Part shown: positions 54,013 to 63,020 of the stretch, piece by piece
Layout of the letters: every line of letters starts with the position of its first letter
Numbering within the stretch: position 1 is the stretch's first letter
Assembly (NCBI RefSeq): GCF_016744155.1
Contig: NZ_JADGEW010000026.1
Coordinates: 1 to 64,000, forward strand
Source of the DNA: Amphritea sp.
GTDB taxonomy: Bacteria > Pseudomonadota > Gammaproteobacteria > Pseudomonadales > Balneatricaceae
Length of the DNA stretch: 64,000 nucleotides
Direction: 5' to 3'
The notes under the pieces: model-generated
Seen by the model: only the letters and a program-made list of their open reading frames with translations
The model's database searches: none
What the model was told of the DNA's origin: nothing
Position numbers and translations under genes: made by a program

Positions 54013-54018
54013 ACAGTC

Positions 54019-54047
54019 TGTTACGTAAGCAGGACAAAGAAAGATCA
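54019..54047 (-). promoter_or_regulatory. ECF-type promoter of the DUF2878 operon
   Basis: TGATCT (54047-54042, minus strand), an 18-bp spacer and TAACA (54023-54019) match the pattern found at 46477 with one base change in the -35. It supports control of this operon by the ChrR-linked sigma factor. Confidence 0.6.
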
Positions 54048-54252
54048 GTAAGTATTAGTTCAGTCGTAAAACGAGTCCTACAGCAACCAGAAACAGCGCT
54101 AAACAATTGATATATAACAACGATTGTTTTGTTTAAATAATTATTTAAAAACCACTCAATCTGGGGAATCACAGACTATTATCGTTTGAATTGTACGTGT
54201 TAATATAGCCCTACATTACCCACATAATCTCTGGTAGAAAAAGGTCACATTC

Positions 54253-56766
54253 TTGATTTCCAGCCTTCCCCAAATTAAGAGCCAGCTTCGAGTCAGGCAT
54301 ATTGCTCAATCGGACTTGATCACCAGCACTCCAGATGCTCCGGCTATATCTCTAATAGAAACAATGGCTAACAAACGAATTGGCTGTATTGTTATCTGCG
54401 AGAATCATTACCCTGTTGGAATCGTTACCCGTCGAGATCTGATTAAACTCTGGTTAGACAAGAATCAAATAGCGCCCGCGGCACAGTTTATGACCTCGCC
54501 GGTCCTGACCATCTCAGAAGATGAGTCAGTAGACAAAGCGGGCCTCCGATTTATATCGGACGATGTGCGCCACTTAGTAGTGACAAATGCTGCCGGTGAA
54601 GCCTGCGGTATCATCTCGGAAACAGATGTCGTCAACAGTCACGGAATGGAACATGACCTTTTTCTCCGCTCTGTAATGGATATTGCAGACCAGTCTCCGG
54701 AAAGCATCAACGGGAATGAGACAGTTCTCTCAGCGCTCAAAATTTTAAAAGAATCCGGTCGCTCAGCGCTATTTATAAGTCTGAAAGACAAAATCTGCGG
54801 TATTTTTACAGAGCGTGATGCTATCGCTCTTCTTGCAAGCAAGAAACAGAATGATTCAATCGCAGAATTATGCAGCCATACGCTGGTCACCATTGAACAG
54901 GATTTGAGCTTATATAACGCTCGTAAAGTGTTCCATGAGCACCAGTTTCAACATCTGGCAACCACTGATTTACAGGGAGAGATAACCGGCCTTATCTCAT
55001 ACTCTGATATTCTCAACAGCGTTGAGCACGATTATGTTTATCGTCTACGCGAACTGTTAAACGAGCGGGATATAGCGCTAGAGCAATCACAACATAACCT
55101 GCGCTTAGCGGACAAAGTAATAGAAGCTTCGATGGAAGCTATTGTTATCTGTAACCGTGATGCGCAAATTCTGCGGGTTAACCCATCATTTACTGAGATT
55201 ACCGGCTATCTGAGCGATGAGGTTCTGGGCAAGAACCCAAACATTCTCAGTTCCGGGCGTCACAACGATGAATTCTATCAGCAGATGTGGCAAAGCCTGC
55301 TTAAGAAGGGGCTCTGGCAAGGAGAGATCTGGAACAAACGTAAAGATGGCACTGTCTATCCCGAATGGCTCAGCATTACAGCTATCACCGATGAAAACGG
55401 AGATATCTCTCAGTACGCGTCAATCTTTTCTGACCTGACTGAGATGAAAAAGTCGGAGGCACGCATTAAGCGGCTCGCCTATTTCGATGAACTAACTAAA
55501 CTCCCCAACCGTAAGCTATTTAACGACCGCCTGCAGCTATCTTTAGGCTATGCCCGGGAGCACGAGCACCGAGTTGCAGTGGCCTATATCGACGTCGACT
55601 TCTTCCAGCAGATAAATGATCTGCATGGTCATGACATCGGCGATAAGGTGCTAAAAGAGATAGGACGACGAGTCGAAGCCCAACTGGATGACGGCGATAC
55701 CGTTGCCCGGTTCGGAGGAGATGAATTCAACCTTATCCTAACCGATGTCGATAACAACCCTCACATCAGTGAATTTCTTAATCGGCTTCTGAACACTATC
55801 AGTCAGCCTATTCTGATTGAAGATACCGAGTTAAAGGCCACCGTTAGCATCGGTGTCAGCTTCTTTCCGACCGATGCAACCGATGCAGAGACGCTGCTTA
55901 AATGTGCCGACTCGGCGGTACATCTGGCAAAAGATTCCGGCCGCAACAGCTTGCGATTTTTCTCTTTAGAACAACACAAACTAATCCATTCCCGTTATCA
56001 GCTAGGCAGCGATCTTCAAGCAGCAATTAGTAACGGTGAGTTCCAACTGTACTACCAACCAAAAATTGATCTAAGAGATGGTCAATCGACTGCGTGTGAA
56101 GCGCTGATTCGATGGTTACATCCTCAGTTAGGCTACGTCTCACCCGCTGAATTTATTCCTCTGGCTGAAGATATGGGCCTAATCACCCGTATCGGCGAAT
56201 TCGTCATTGAGGAAGCCTGCCTGCAGATATCCGAGTGGTGTAAGCATGGTCTGGAGACTACCGTTGCGATCAATATTTCGGCGAAGCAATTTTTGCATGT
56301 TGATATCGCCTTTCAGATTATGACAATGCTTGATCGCTACAATATCCCCCCTCACCTACTCTCAATTGAATTAACTGAGTCATGCTTCCTGCACTGTCTG
56401 GAAGAAACACAGAAAGGTATTAATACCCTTCGCAATCAGGGTATTCAGGTGGCTATTGATGATTTCGGAACAGGCTACTCAAGCCTGAGTTATCTCCGCA
56501 ACATTGCCTTAGATATCCTTAAGATAGACCGAAGCTTCCTGGTGGATATTGAACAATCAGATGTGGATCGTTCCATCGTCTCATCCATTATTGAGATGAG
56601 CCATGTACTCGGCCTCAAGGTTGTTGCTGAGGGTATTGAGTCTCGAGCACAGTTGGAGATTCTCAGGGACATGGGGTGCGACCAGATGCAGGGCTTTCTT
56701 CTCGCCCGGCCAATGCCTGCCGAAGCCTTCGCTCACTGGTACTTGCATCAACCGGATACTCTCTAA
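54253..56766 (+). CDS. CBS-PAS-GGDEF-EAL cyclic-di-GMP protein
   Basis: The 837-residue protein has four CBS domains (about 14-265), a PAS domain (about 285-400), a GGDEF domain with intact RFGGDEF and an EAL domain with intact [15 protein letters not shown] and AEGIE. Both synthase and phosphodiesterase activities are therefore possible. CBS pairs bind adenine nucleotides such as AMP or ATP, suggesting energy-dependent control. The start appears to be TTG at 54253, with AAGGT upstream; the next ATG would cut into the first CBS domain. It is a single gene followed by a terminator. Confidence 0.95.
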   Translation: MISSLPQIKSQLRVRHIAQSDLITSTPDAPAISLIETMANKRIGCIVICENHYPVGIVTRRDLIKLWLDKNQIAPAAQFMTSPVLTISEDESVDKAGLRFISDDVRHLVVTNAAGEACGIISETDVVNSHGMEHDLFLRSVMDIADQSPESINGNETVLSALKILKESGRSALFISLKDKICGIFTERDAIALLASKKQNDSIAELCSHTLVTIEQDLSLYNARKVFHEHQFQHLATTDLQGEITGLISYSDILNSVEHDYVYRLRELLNERDIALEQSQHNLRLADKVIEASMEAIVICNRDAQILRVNPSFTEITGYLSDEVLGKNPNILSSGRHNDEFYQQMWQSLLKKGLWQGEIWNKRKDGTVYPEWLSITAITDENGDISQYASIFSDLTEMKKSEARIKRLAYFDELTKLPNRKLFNDRLQLSLGYAREHEHRVAVAYIDVDFFQQINDLHGHDIGDKVLKEIGRRVEAQLDDGDTVARFGGDEFNLILTDVDNNPHISEFLNRLLNTISQPILIEDTELKATVSIGVSFFPTDATDAETLLKCADSAVHLAKDSGRNSLRFFSLEQHKLIHSRYQLGSDLQAAISNGEFQLYYQPKIDLRDGQSTACEALIRWLHPQLGYVSPAEFIPLAEDMGLITRIGEFVIEEACLQISEWCKHGLETTVAINISAKQFLHVDIAFQIMTMLDRYNIPPHLLSIELTESCFLHCLEETQKGINTLRNQGIQVAIDDFGTGYSSLSYLRNIALDILKIDRSFLVDIEQSDVDRSIVSSIIEMSHVLGLKVVAEGIESRAQLEILRDMGCDQMQGFLLARPMPAEAFAHWYLHQPDTL

Positions 56767-56786
56767 AACATCCAATTTAAAAGTAT

Positions 56787-56814
56787 AAAACCAGTCTTTT
56801 GACTGGTTTTTTTT
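56787..56814 (+). terminator. Rho-independent terminator after the GGDEF-EAL gene
   Basis: AAAACCAGTC and GACTGGTTTT form a 10-bp stem with a TTTT loop, followed by further T. Confidence 0.9.
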
Positions 56815-56852
56815 ACTCTCTAGCGTCCTTTTCTCATGTATTGCGCTAGGTT

Positions 56853-56996
56853 TCATCTCTTCTGATTAGCTCTACTCATGCGGATATCGAGTCGCTTTAA
56901 GGCCCTCTTTAGCCTTCTTAATATGCTGATCAAAATAGACTCCGGAATCTGGAGTAGCAGCTTACCCAGAAAAGCTAATTGGCCAACGCTAAACAT
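56853..56996 (-). CDS. Possible small ORF of 47 residues
   Basis: The ATG at 56996 opens a short frame ending at 56853. Its product would be basic and amphipathic (ILISILRRLKRALKRLDIR), vaguely like small DUF1127-type proteins. No strong ribosome-binding site and no family match are seen. It may be only a chance frame. Confidence 0.22.
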   Translation of the reverse strand: MFSVGQLAFLGKLLLQIPESILISILRRLKRALKRLDIRMSRANQKR

Positions 56997-57049
56997 CGCC
57001 GTATAAGCCTACCTTACTGCACACCCTATAGAGGCACCTGGCTTTCGAT

Positions 57050-57946
57050 TTATGAAATGTCATTTTGAAGCCACTCGATGAAAGAGCGGATGTTATTTTG
57101 CTCCCGCATATCCCTTCGACATATAAGCCCCCATTCACCGAACTCTTCAATGCCATGAGGCGTAGGCCTGATCAGTCGCCCCGCAGCCAGATCACGCTCC
57201 GCAAAGGGGCCATTAACCAAGGCAATTCCCTCTCCGTCCATCGCCATCTCTAAAGCCATCGCAGTGCTATCAACGCTGATGTTACTACCTGATATATTTT
57301 CGACTCCCAGCGGTTCAAAAAAATCATGCCACTTCCAGGATTCTGAGGTGACTGAAATTAAGGGATACTGTAATAATTCCTCCGGGTGCAAGTTAGTTTT
57401 ATGCTTGGTTAACGTCGGGCTACAGACAGGAAACAGCGTTGGCTTAAACAGAGGAATCCAACAAAAGTGGCTCTCAGGAGGCTGACGACAAAATATGAAC
57501 CCTATATCTGCAGTCGCTTCATCAAAGTTTTGTTCTTCGATACATGAGATCAACTGTACGTCGAACTCAGGATGAAGCTTTCTGAAACGGGGTAACTTAC
57601 GCGAAAACCAACGAATCGATATCGATATATAAGTTTGTACCCGCAGTGATGCAGGGTTGGCACTTCGCCGCATCATTTCACTACCGTTGATTAATAGATC
57701 TAATGCTTCCCTGACGATTGGATAGTAACGATGCCCCTCTGGAGTGAGGGTCATCTGTCGGTTGTGTCGATAGAAAAGCTTAACCCCTAAATCTTCTTCC
57801 AGACTCTGTATCTGATGACTGATCGCCGGATGTGAAAGGTTTAACTCTTCAGCAGCTTTGCGAAAACTGAGTTGCCTCGCAGTACTTTCAAAGCCTTTTA
57901 GCGCTTTGAGCGGGGGAAGTTTTCTGTGACTTAAAGGTTTATTCAT
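57050..57946 (-). CDS. LysR-type regulator (GcvA-like)
   Basis: The 298-residue protein has an N-terminal winged helix-turn-helix (LKALKGFESTARQLSFRKAAEELNLSHPAISHQIQSLEEDLG) and a substrate-binding domain. It is most like the GcvA group by its N-terminal sequence. It is divergent from the dimethylglycine dehydrogenase/purU genes and probably controls them. The gap of 175 bp between the genes would hold the operator. Confidence 0.92.
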   Translation of the reverse strand: MNKPLSHRKLPPLKALKGFESTARQLSFRKAAEELNLSHPAISHQIQSLEEDLGVKLFYRHNRQMTLTPEGHRYYPIVREALDLLINGSEMMRRSANPASLRVQTYISISIRWFSRKLPRFRKLHPEFDVQLISCIEEQNFDEATADIGFIFCRQPPESHFCWIPLFKPTLFPVCSPTLTKHKTNLHPEELLQYPLISVTSESWKWHDFFEPLGVENISGSNISVDSTAMALEMAMDGEGIALVNGPFAERDLAAGRLIRPTPHGIEEFGEWGLICRRDMREQNNIRSFIEWLQNDIS

Positions 57947-58121
57947 AGTCAGACATATCTTACTTAATATATTTTTTCTTACGCTTAATGGTAAGAAAAC
58001 TTACCACTGTTAAATTTTTTGTCAATTGTCGACTTCTACTTCATATGTAAGTATCAGCCTAAGATGCAATGAATCGACCGTTGTTAATCACATTCCTGAT
58101 GATGCAAATTTAGGCTCTAAT

Positions 58122-60563
58122 ATGACAGATAAAAAGGCACTACCCTCTAAATCTAAAGTTGTCATCATAGGTGGTGGAATAGTCGGCTGCTCAATCGCCT
58201 ACCACCTGGCTAAACAGGGAGTTAAAGATGTTGTGGTGCTGGAACGGAAACAGTTAACCTGCGGCACAACCTGGCATGCTGCCGGATTGGTAAGTTTACT
58301 TTGGCCGACCCCATATTTAACCAGCCTTGCCAAATATAGCCATGAGCTCTACGCCTCTCTGGAGGAGGAAACAGGCCAGGCGACCGGCTACCGCCAGATA
58401 GGCAGTTTATCTATAGCGCGTAATGAAGAACGCCTGGAGGAGTTAAAAAGAACATCATCAATGGCAAGTGTTTTTGGCGTCGAGTCTGAGATGATTGATA
58501 ACGATCGTCTTGAGGAACTATACCCAGGAATAGATACCAACGGTGTTATAGGTGCCTTATATATAGAAAAGGATGGGCAGACTAACCCGGTTGACACCAC
58601 GATGGCTTTGTCCAAGGGGGCTAAGTTACATGGGGCTAAGGTCTTTGAGAATGTAAAAGTCGAAGAGATTCTCACCGACAATGGCAAAGCCGTCGGTGTT
58701 CAAACTGACCAGGGTATGATCACCGCAGACACGGTCGTACTAGCCGGTGGATTATGGTCCCGTGATATTGCAGCCAAAATTGGTGTCGACCTACCCCTAT
58801 ATGCCTGCGAACATTTTTATGTGGTAACCGACGATATGAAGGGGCTGAGTAAGCGCCCCGTTCTGCGTGACTTTGATAAAGGCGTCTATTTCAAAGAAGA
58901 TGCCGGCAAGATGTTGGTCGGCTGGTTTGAGCATAATGCACGTGGATGCTCAATGGACCGGATTGCCGAAGACTTCTGCTTTGATGAATTCCCCTGTGAC
59001 CTGGATCATATTGAAGAATACTTGCTGCGCAGCATGGAAACATTCCCCGCATTGGAAGAAACAGGTATTCGTACTTTCTTTAATGGACCAGAAAGCTTCA
59101 CACCAGATAACCTTCACTTGCTTGGGCCAACACCAGAAGTAGATAACTTCTTTGTCGCCTGTGGCCTAAACTCGAAAGGAATTGGTGCGGGGGGTGGTTT
59201 AGGCAAGCTGATGGCTGACTGGATTATCAATGGTCATCCATCAGGTGATATTTGGGAGTGTGATCTGCGGCGTCTCAATTCAGTCCAGCGTGAACAGTCT
59301 TATATTGAAGAGCGTATTCCCGAAGCACTGGGTCACACCTATGCGATGCACTGGCCATTTTATCAATATAAAACCGCACGGGACCGCATTCAATCACCTC
59401 TCTATGACGTATTGAAAGAACAAGGTGCCTGTTACGGCGAAGTCGCCGGCTATGAACGACCAAACTGGTTCGCAAAGCACGGAGCTAAGGCTGAATATTG
59501 CTACAGTTATAAGCGCCAAAACTGGTTTGATTTTTATGCTCAGGAACATATGGCGGTACGTCAAAATGTCGGAATTTACGACATATCATCTTTCGGCAAG
59601 TTTGAAGTCTCTGGTCCAGATGCATTAAAAGCACTTCAGTGGATTTGTGCTGGAGATCTGTCAGGGGAAACCGGCTCGCTCACTTACACCCAATGGCTGA
59701 ATGCTCGTGGCGGCATTGAAGCTGATGTCACAGTATCCAGAACCGGTAAAGACAGTTTTATGATTACCACCGGTATCGGATCTGTATACCGTGATTGGTG
59801 GTACCTGAAGAAGAACCTGAAAGGCAATGTTCAGCTACGGGATATAAGTGCTGATTACTCTTGTCTTGCATTACAAGGTCCGAATGCACGGTTAGTGTTA
59901 GAAAAAGTAGCCGACACTGATCTGGGGGCTGACGCATTTGTATTTGGCACGGGCCGTTATGCGAATGTAGCAGGTGTAACTGTCTGGCTTCAGCGGTTGT
60001 CCTACGTTGGTGAACTAGGGTGGGAAATATTTGTACCTAAAGCTGATTCCGTAAGAGTCTTTGCTGAGTTGCAAAAAGCCGGGGCTGAATTTGAAATTAG
60101 CAATATCGGGTTGCACGCCGTAAACAGCCTTCGATTAGAAAAAGGCTTCCGTCACTGGGGCCATGATATTGGGGCAACTGACAACCTGATCCAGGCGGGG
60201 CTCAGCTTTGCTGCAAAGCCTGATGCGGGAGACTTCATCGGTAGGGACGCCTTTATCAAAGCCAAAGCTGCCGGATTACCCGATCGCCGTATAGTCCAGT
60301 TTCAGCTAAAAGATCCAGAACCGCTTTTGTATCATAACGAACCGATTATCATGGATGGCCGTATTGTCGGCTATCTAGCATCCGGTATGTACGGCCATGC
60401 TGTTAAATCTGCTATTGGTATGGGCTACGTAACGGTAGCGGATCTATCCGCAGATCGAATTAAGGAGGGACACTTTGAGATAGAGATCGCCAAAACACGT
60501 TTTGAAGCGCAAGCGTCGCTACGCCCCTTCTATGATCCATCCAGCAGCCGAATGAAAGCTTAA
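58122..60563 (+). CDS. Dimethylglycine/sarcosine dehydrogenase-type flavoprotein with GcvT domain
   Basis: The protein has 813 residues from the ATG at 58122. An N-terminal FAD domain opens with VVIIGGGIVGCSIAYHLAKQG and carries TTWHAAG, whose His52 is the likely covalent FAD site. A C-terminal aminomethyltransferase-like domain (about 430-810, GPDALKALQWICAGD, YVGELGWEIFVP) binds tetrahydrofolate in the family. It demethylates an N-methylglycine in betaine breakdown. The frame is open to 58026, but TAGG precedes the chosen ATG. PurU downstream fits one-carbon handling. Confidence 0.9.
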   Translation: MTDKKALPSKSKVVIIGGGIVGCSIAYHLAKQGVKDVVVLERKQLTCGTTWHAAGLVSLLWPTPYLTSLAKYSHELYASLEEETGQATGYRQIGSLSIARNEERLEELKRTSSMASVFGVESEMIDNDRLEELYPGIDTNGVIGALYIEKDGQTNPVDTTMALSKGAKLHGAKVFENVKVEEILTDNGKAVGVQTDQGMITADTVVLAGGLWSRDIAAKIGVDLPLYACEHFYVVTDDMKGLSKRPVLRDFDKGVYFKEDAGKMLVGWFEHNARGCSMDRIAEDFCFDEFPCDLDHIEEYLLRSMETFPALEETGIRTFFNGPESFTPDNLHLLGPTPEVDNFFVACGLNSKGIGAGGGLGKLMADWIINGHPSGDIWECDLRRLNSVQREQSYIEERIPEALGHTYAMHWPFYQYKTARDRIQSPLYDVLKEQGACYGEVAGYERPNWFAKHGAKAEYCYSYKRQNWFDFYAQEHMAVRQNVGIYDISSFGKFEVSGPDALKALQWICAGDLSGETGSLTYTQWLNARGGIEADVTVSRTGKDSFMITTGIGSVYRDWWYLKKNLKGNVQLRDISADYSCLALQGPNARLVLEKVADTDLGADAFVFGTGRYANVAGVTVWLQRLSYVGELGWEIFVPKADSVRVFAELQKAGAEFEISNIGLHAVNSLRLEKGFRHWGHDIGATDNLIQAGLSFAAKPDAGDFIGRDAFIKAKAAGLPDRRIVQFQLKDPEPLLYHNEPIIMDGRIVGYLASGMYGHAVKSAIGMGYVTVADLSADRIKEGHFEIEIAKTRFEAQASLRPFYDPSSSRMKA

Positions 60564-60583
60564 TGAGCAATACCATTAAGGGT

Positions 60584-60615
60584 GTTGCTGCTGCGCAAAT
60601 TTTCAACGCAGCAAC
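60584..60615 (+). other. Hairpin between the dehydrogenase and purU
   Basis: GTTGCTGC (60584-60591) pairs with GCAGCAAC (60608-60615) around a 16-nt loop. There is no T-tract after it. It may modulate transcript stability between the two genes. Confidence 0.3.
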
Positions 60616-60710
60616 ATTGATATCGTAAATATTGATCGGGGTTCCACCCTGATTGAATGCCGTTCTTTTTAAGAACAACGAAAGATAAACAACTCTCTAT
60701 TGGATACCAA

Positions 60711-61571
60711 ATGAAAAACAAACCTTCATTTAATCTAAAAATCAGTTGCCCTGGTCGATCAGGCATCATTGCAGCTATTGGTAATTTTTTTGTCGACAGC
60801 GGTTGCTTCATAAAAGAGCTGCATCAGTTTGATGATTTAGATTCAAAACGTTTTTTTTCATCTATTGAGTTTGTCTTTGAAGGTGATAAAAAACCAAGTG
60901 TTGAACAATTGAAAGCGGCATTCGAGGTAACTGCCTTGCGATTCGACATGGAATGGGCGATTCATGACATGACCGAGCCGACTAAAGTATTAATCATGGT
61001 TTCTAAATACGACCACTGCCTTCGCGATCTCTTATATCGGCGTTCAACCAATGAGCTCAACATAGAAATTACAGCAGTGGTTTCTAACCATGAAGAGTTG
61101 CGTTACCTGGTTGAACGAGAAGGTATACCGTACATCTATTTACCGGTAACGAAAGACACCAAGGTTCAGCAGGAAGCTCGGCTGTTAGAAATCGTTAAAG
61201 AAACACATAGCGAACTTGTCGTGCTTGCCCGCTATATGCAGATACTTACAGATAACATATGTACCACTCTTGCTGGGCGCTGTATCAATATCCATCACTC
61301 TTTTTTACCAGGTTTTAAAGGCGCAAAACCTTATTACCAGGCATATTCAAGAGGTGTGAAGTTGATCGGGGCAACTGCCCACTATGTGACACCAGACTTA
61401 GATGAAGGCCCTATCATTGAGCAGATGGTTGAACGGGTAAATCATGCATGTGACGCAGAGACCTTAACCCTGGTAGGGCGTGATATTGAAGCCCAGACGC
61501 TTGCCCGCGCAGTTAAATATCATGTAAACCATAGAGTTTTTCATAATAGTTTACGTACGGTTGTCTTTTAA
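60711..61571 (+). CDS. purU: Formyltetrahydrofolate deformylase PurU
   Basis: The 286-residue protein has an N-terminal ACT domain (about 8-85, KISCPGRSGIIAAIGNFF) and a formyltransferase-like catalytic domain with INIHHSFLPGFKGAKPY and DLDEGPIIEQ. It hydrolyses formyl-THF to formate and THF, balancing one-carbon units. The ATG at 60711 gives a length close to the E. coli enzyme; an upstream start at 60657 is possible but would add 18 residues before the ACT domain. With the dehydrogenase upstream it fits methyl-group oxidation. Confidence 0.94.
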   Translation: MKNKPSFNLKISCPGRSGIIAAIGNFFVDSGCFIKELHQFDDLDSKRFFSSIEFVFEGDKKPSVEQLKAAFEVTALRFDMEWAIHDMTEPTKVLIMVSKYDHCLRDLLYRRSTNELNIEITAVVSNHEELRYLVEREGIPYIYLPVTKDTKVQQEARLLEIVKETHSELVVLARYMQILTDNICTTLAGRCINIHHSFLPGFKGAKPYYQAYSRGVKLIGATAHYVTPDLDEGPIIEQMVERVNHACDAETLTLVGRDIEAQTLARAVKYHVNHRVFHNSLRTVVF

Positions 61572-61721
61572 TAGAAGTAATACTCAGGGCGCATGCTGCT
61601 GACTTGTCAGCAACAGAGTAACCAATAAGGTTCTGGAGCTTACGAAAGTGCCATAACTTAAAATATTCAGAAGATAACCTTTAGCCAGCACTTGCTAAGC
61701 TATGCAGTTCGGGCATCCAGT

Positions 61722-62351
61722 TCAAATATTTTCATCTGGATGGGCCCTTGAAAAGGCATCTATTTTTTGGCAGTTGGACTCAATACGTTTAATAACTTTC
61801 AACTGATCCGTTTCAATCTTGAATCGCTGTGCATTATATAACTGAGGAATAAGGCAGATATCAGCCAGGGTCGGCTGGTCTCCAATGCAGAAATCACCCG
61901 TCTTATTAGAGGCGCTGAGGAACTCCTCTAATGATTCCAACCCCACTAACATCCAATGTCGGTACCATGCTTTTCGCTGCTCACCGGTAATCCCCACCTC
62001 ATCCGACAGGTAGTTCAACACCCTGAGATTATTAATCGGGTGGATATCGGACGCGATCATACCCACGATTGAGCGCATCATCGCCCGCTCGTTGATATCC
62101 GTAGGAATAATAGATGGCTCAGTTACCTTTTCATCAAGGTATTCACAGATAGCAATTGACTGATGAATAAGCTGACCATCATCTTCAAGAAGAGGCACTA
62201 AACCCTGGGGGTTTTTTAGCAGATAATCCCTGTTCCGCTGCGCGCCTTGTACTAGATCAACCGGGATTTGTGTATACGCAATTTTCTTTAGATTCAGCGC
62301 AATCCGAACTCTATAAGCTGCAGATGAACGAAAATAGTCATATAAAATCAT
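61722..62351 (-). CDS. maiA: Maleylacetoacetate isomerase (zeta-class GST)
   Basis: The 209-residue protein has a thioredoxin-like N-terminal domain with YFRSSAAYRVRIALNLK (SSxxxRVRI is the zeta signature), QSIAICEYL, and a C-terminal helical domain (IGDQPTLADICLIPQLYNAQRF). It isomerises maleylacetoacetate to fumarylacetoacetate with glutathione. It lies in one unit with a VOC gene and fahA. Confidence 0.94.
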   Translation of the reverse strand: MILYDYFRSSAAYRVRIALNLKKIAYTQIPVDLVQGAQRNRDYLLKNPQGLVPLLEDDGQLIHQSIAICEYLDEKVTEPSIIPTDINERAMMRSIVGMIASDIHPINNLRVLNYLSDEVGITGEQRKAWYRHWMLVGLESLEEFLSASNKTGDFCIGDQPTLADICLIPQLYNAQRFKIETDQLKVIKRIESNCQKIDAFSRAHPDENI

Positions 62352-62400
62352 CTCGAAACCTTAATGAAAATTATCATAAATGACGATTAAGCTAGTCGAT

Positions 62401-62937
62401 CTAAGAGAACTCTTCATCATGTAACCAGGCGGCATGCTTAGGTGCCTTTTTAGTCTGGCTCCACTCCTCTAACATTAATGGAGCCACTTCTGCCAACTGC
62501 TTCATCTGCTCTGGAGTGCCTGAACGATAGGTCAATTCCAAACGATGACCATTAGGATCAAAGAAATAGATTGAGTGTATGATGCCGTGGTTTGTTACCC
62601 CTAAAACATCAAGCCCTTTAGATTCAAGCTCTGCTTGTGCTTCAAGTAGGGCATCCCGATCTTCCACTTCGAAAGCGATATGCTGAACCCATTCAGGAGT
62701 ATTAAGATCTCTGCTCATTCTCGGAGAGTTGGGCAATTCAAAAAAAGCCAAAATATTGCCATGGCCTGCATCCAGAAACAGATGCATATAAGGATCTGGC
62801 TCTTTAGTCGAGGGGACTTTGTCTTCAGCAATCGCAACTAAAAAGTCCATATTCAGATAATACTTATAAAACTCTACCGTTTCTTTTGCATCGTTGCAGC
62901 GGTACGCAACATGATGAATCTGCTTAATGTTTATCAT
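62401..62937 (-). CDS. VOC-family (glyoxalase/dioxygenase fold) protein
   Basis: The 178-residue protein has VOC modules with the metal-ligand pattern IHHVAYRCND (His), HLFLDAGHG, HIAFEVED and GHRLELTY. It may be a metal-dependent isomerase, lyase or dioxygenase. Set between maiA and fahA, it probably acts in aromatic amino-acid breakdown or in detoxifying a side product. I cannot assign a reaction. The gene is 83 bp from fahA. Confidence 0.85.
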   Translation of the reverse strand: MINIKQIHHVAYRCNDAKETVEFYKYYLNMDFLVAIAEDKVPSTKEPDPYMHLFLDAGHGNILAFFELPNSPRMSRDLNTPEWVQHIAFEVEDRDALLEAQAELESKGLDVLGVTNHGIIHSIYFFDPNGHRLELTYRSGTPEQMKQLAEVAPLMLEEWSQTKKAPKHAAWLHDEEFS

Positions 62938-63020
62938 GGGGGTTCCTTATCTTTGAATTTTTCTTATTTTTTAAAGAAATAGAATACTTAAATCAATTAC
63001 TCAAAACCGGGCCACTATCC

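Noticed and set aside
61597-61612. TGCTGAC-TT-GTCAGCA hairpin after purU as a terminator
   Set aside because: The stem is perfect but no T-tract follows, so a terminator role cannot be supported.
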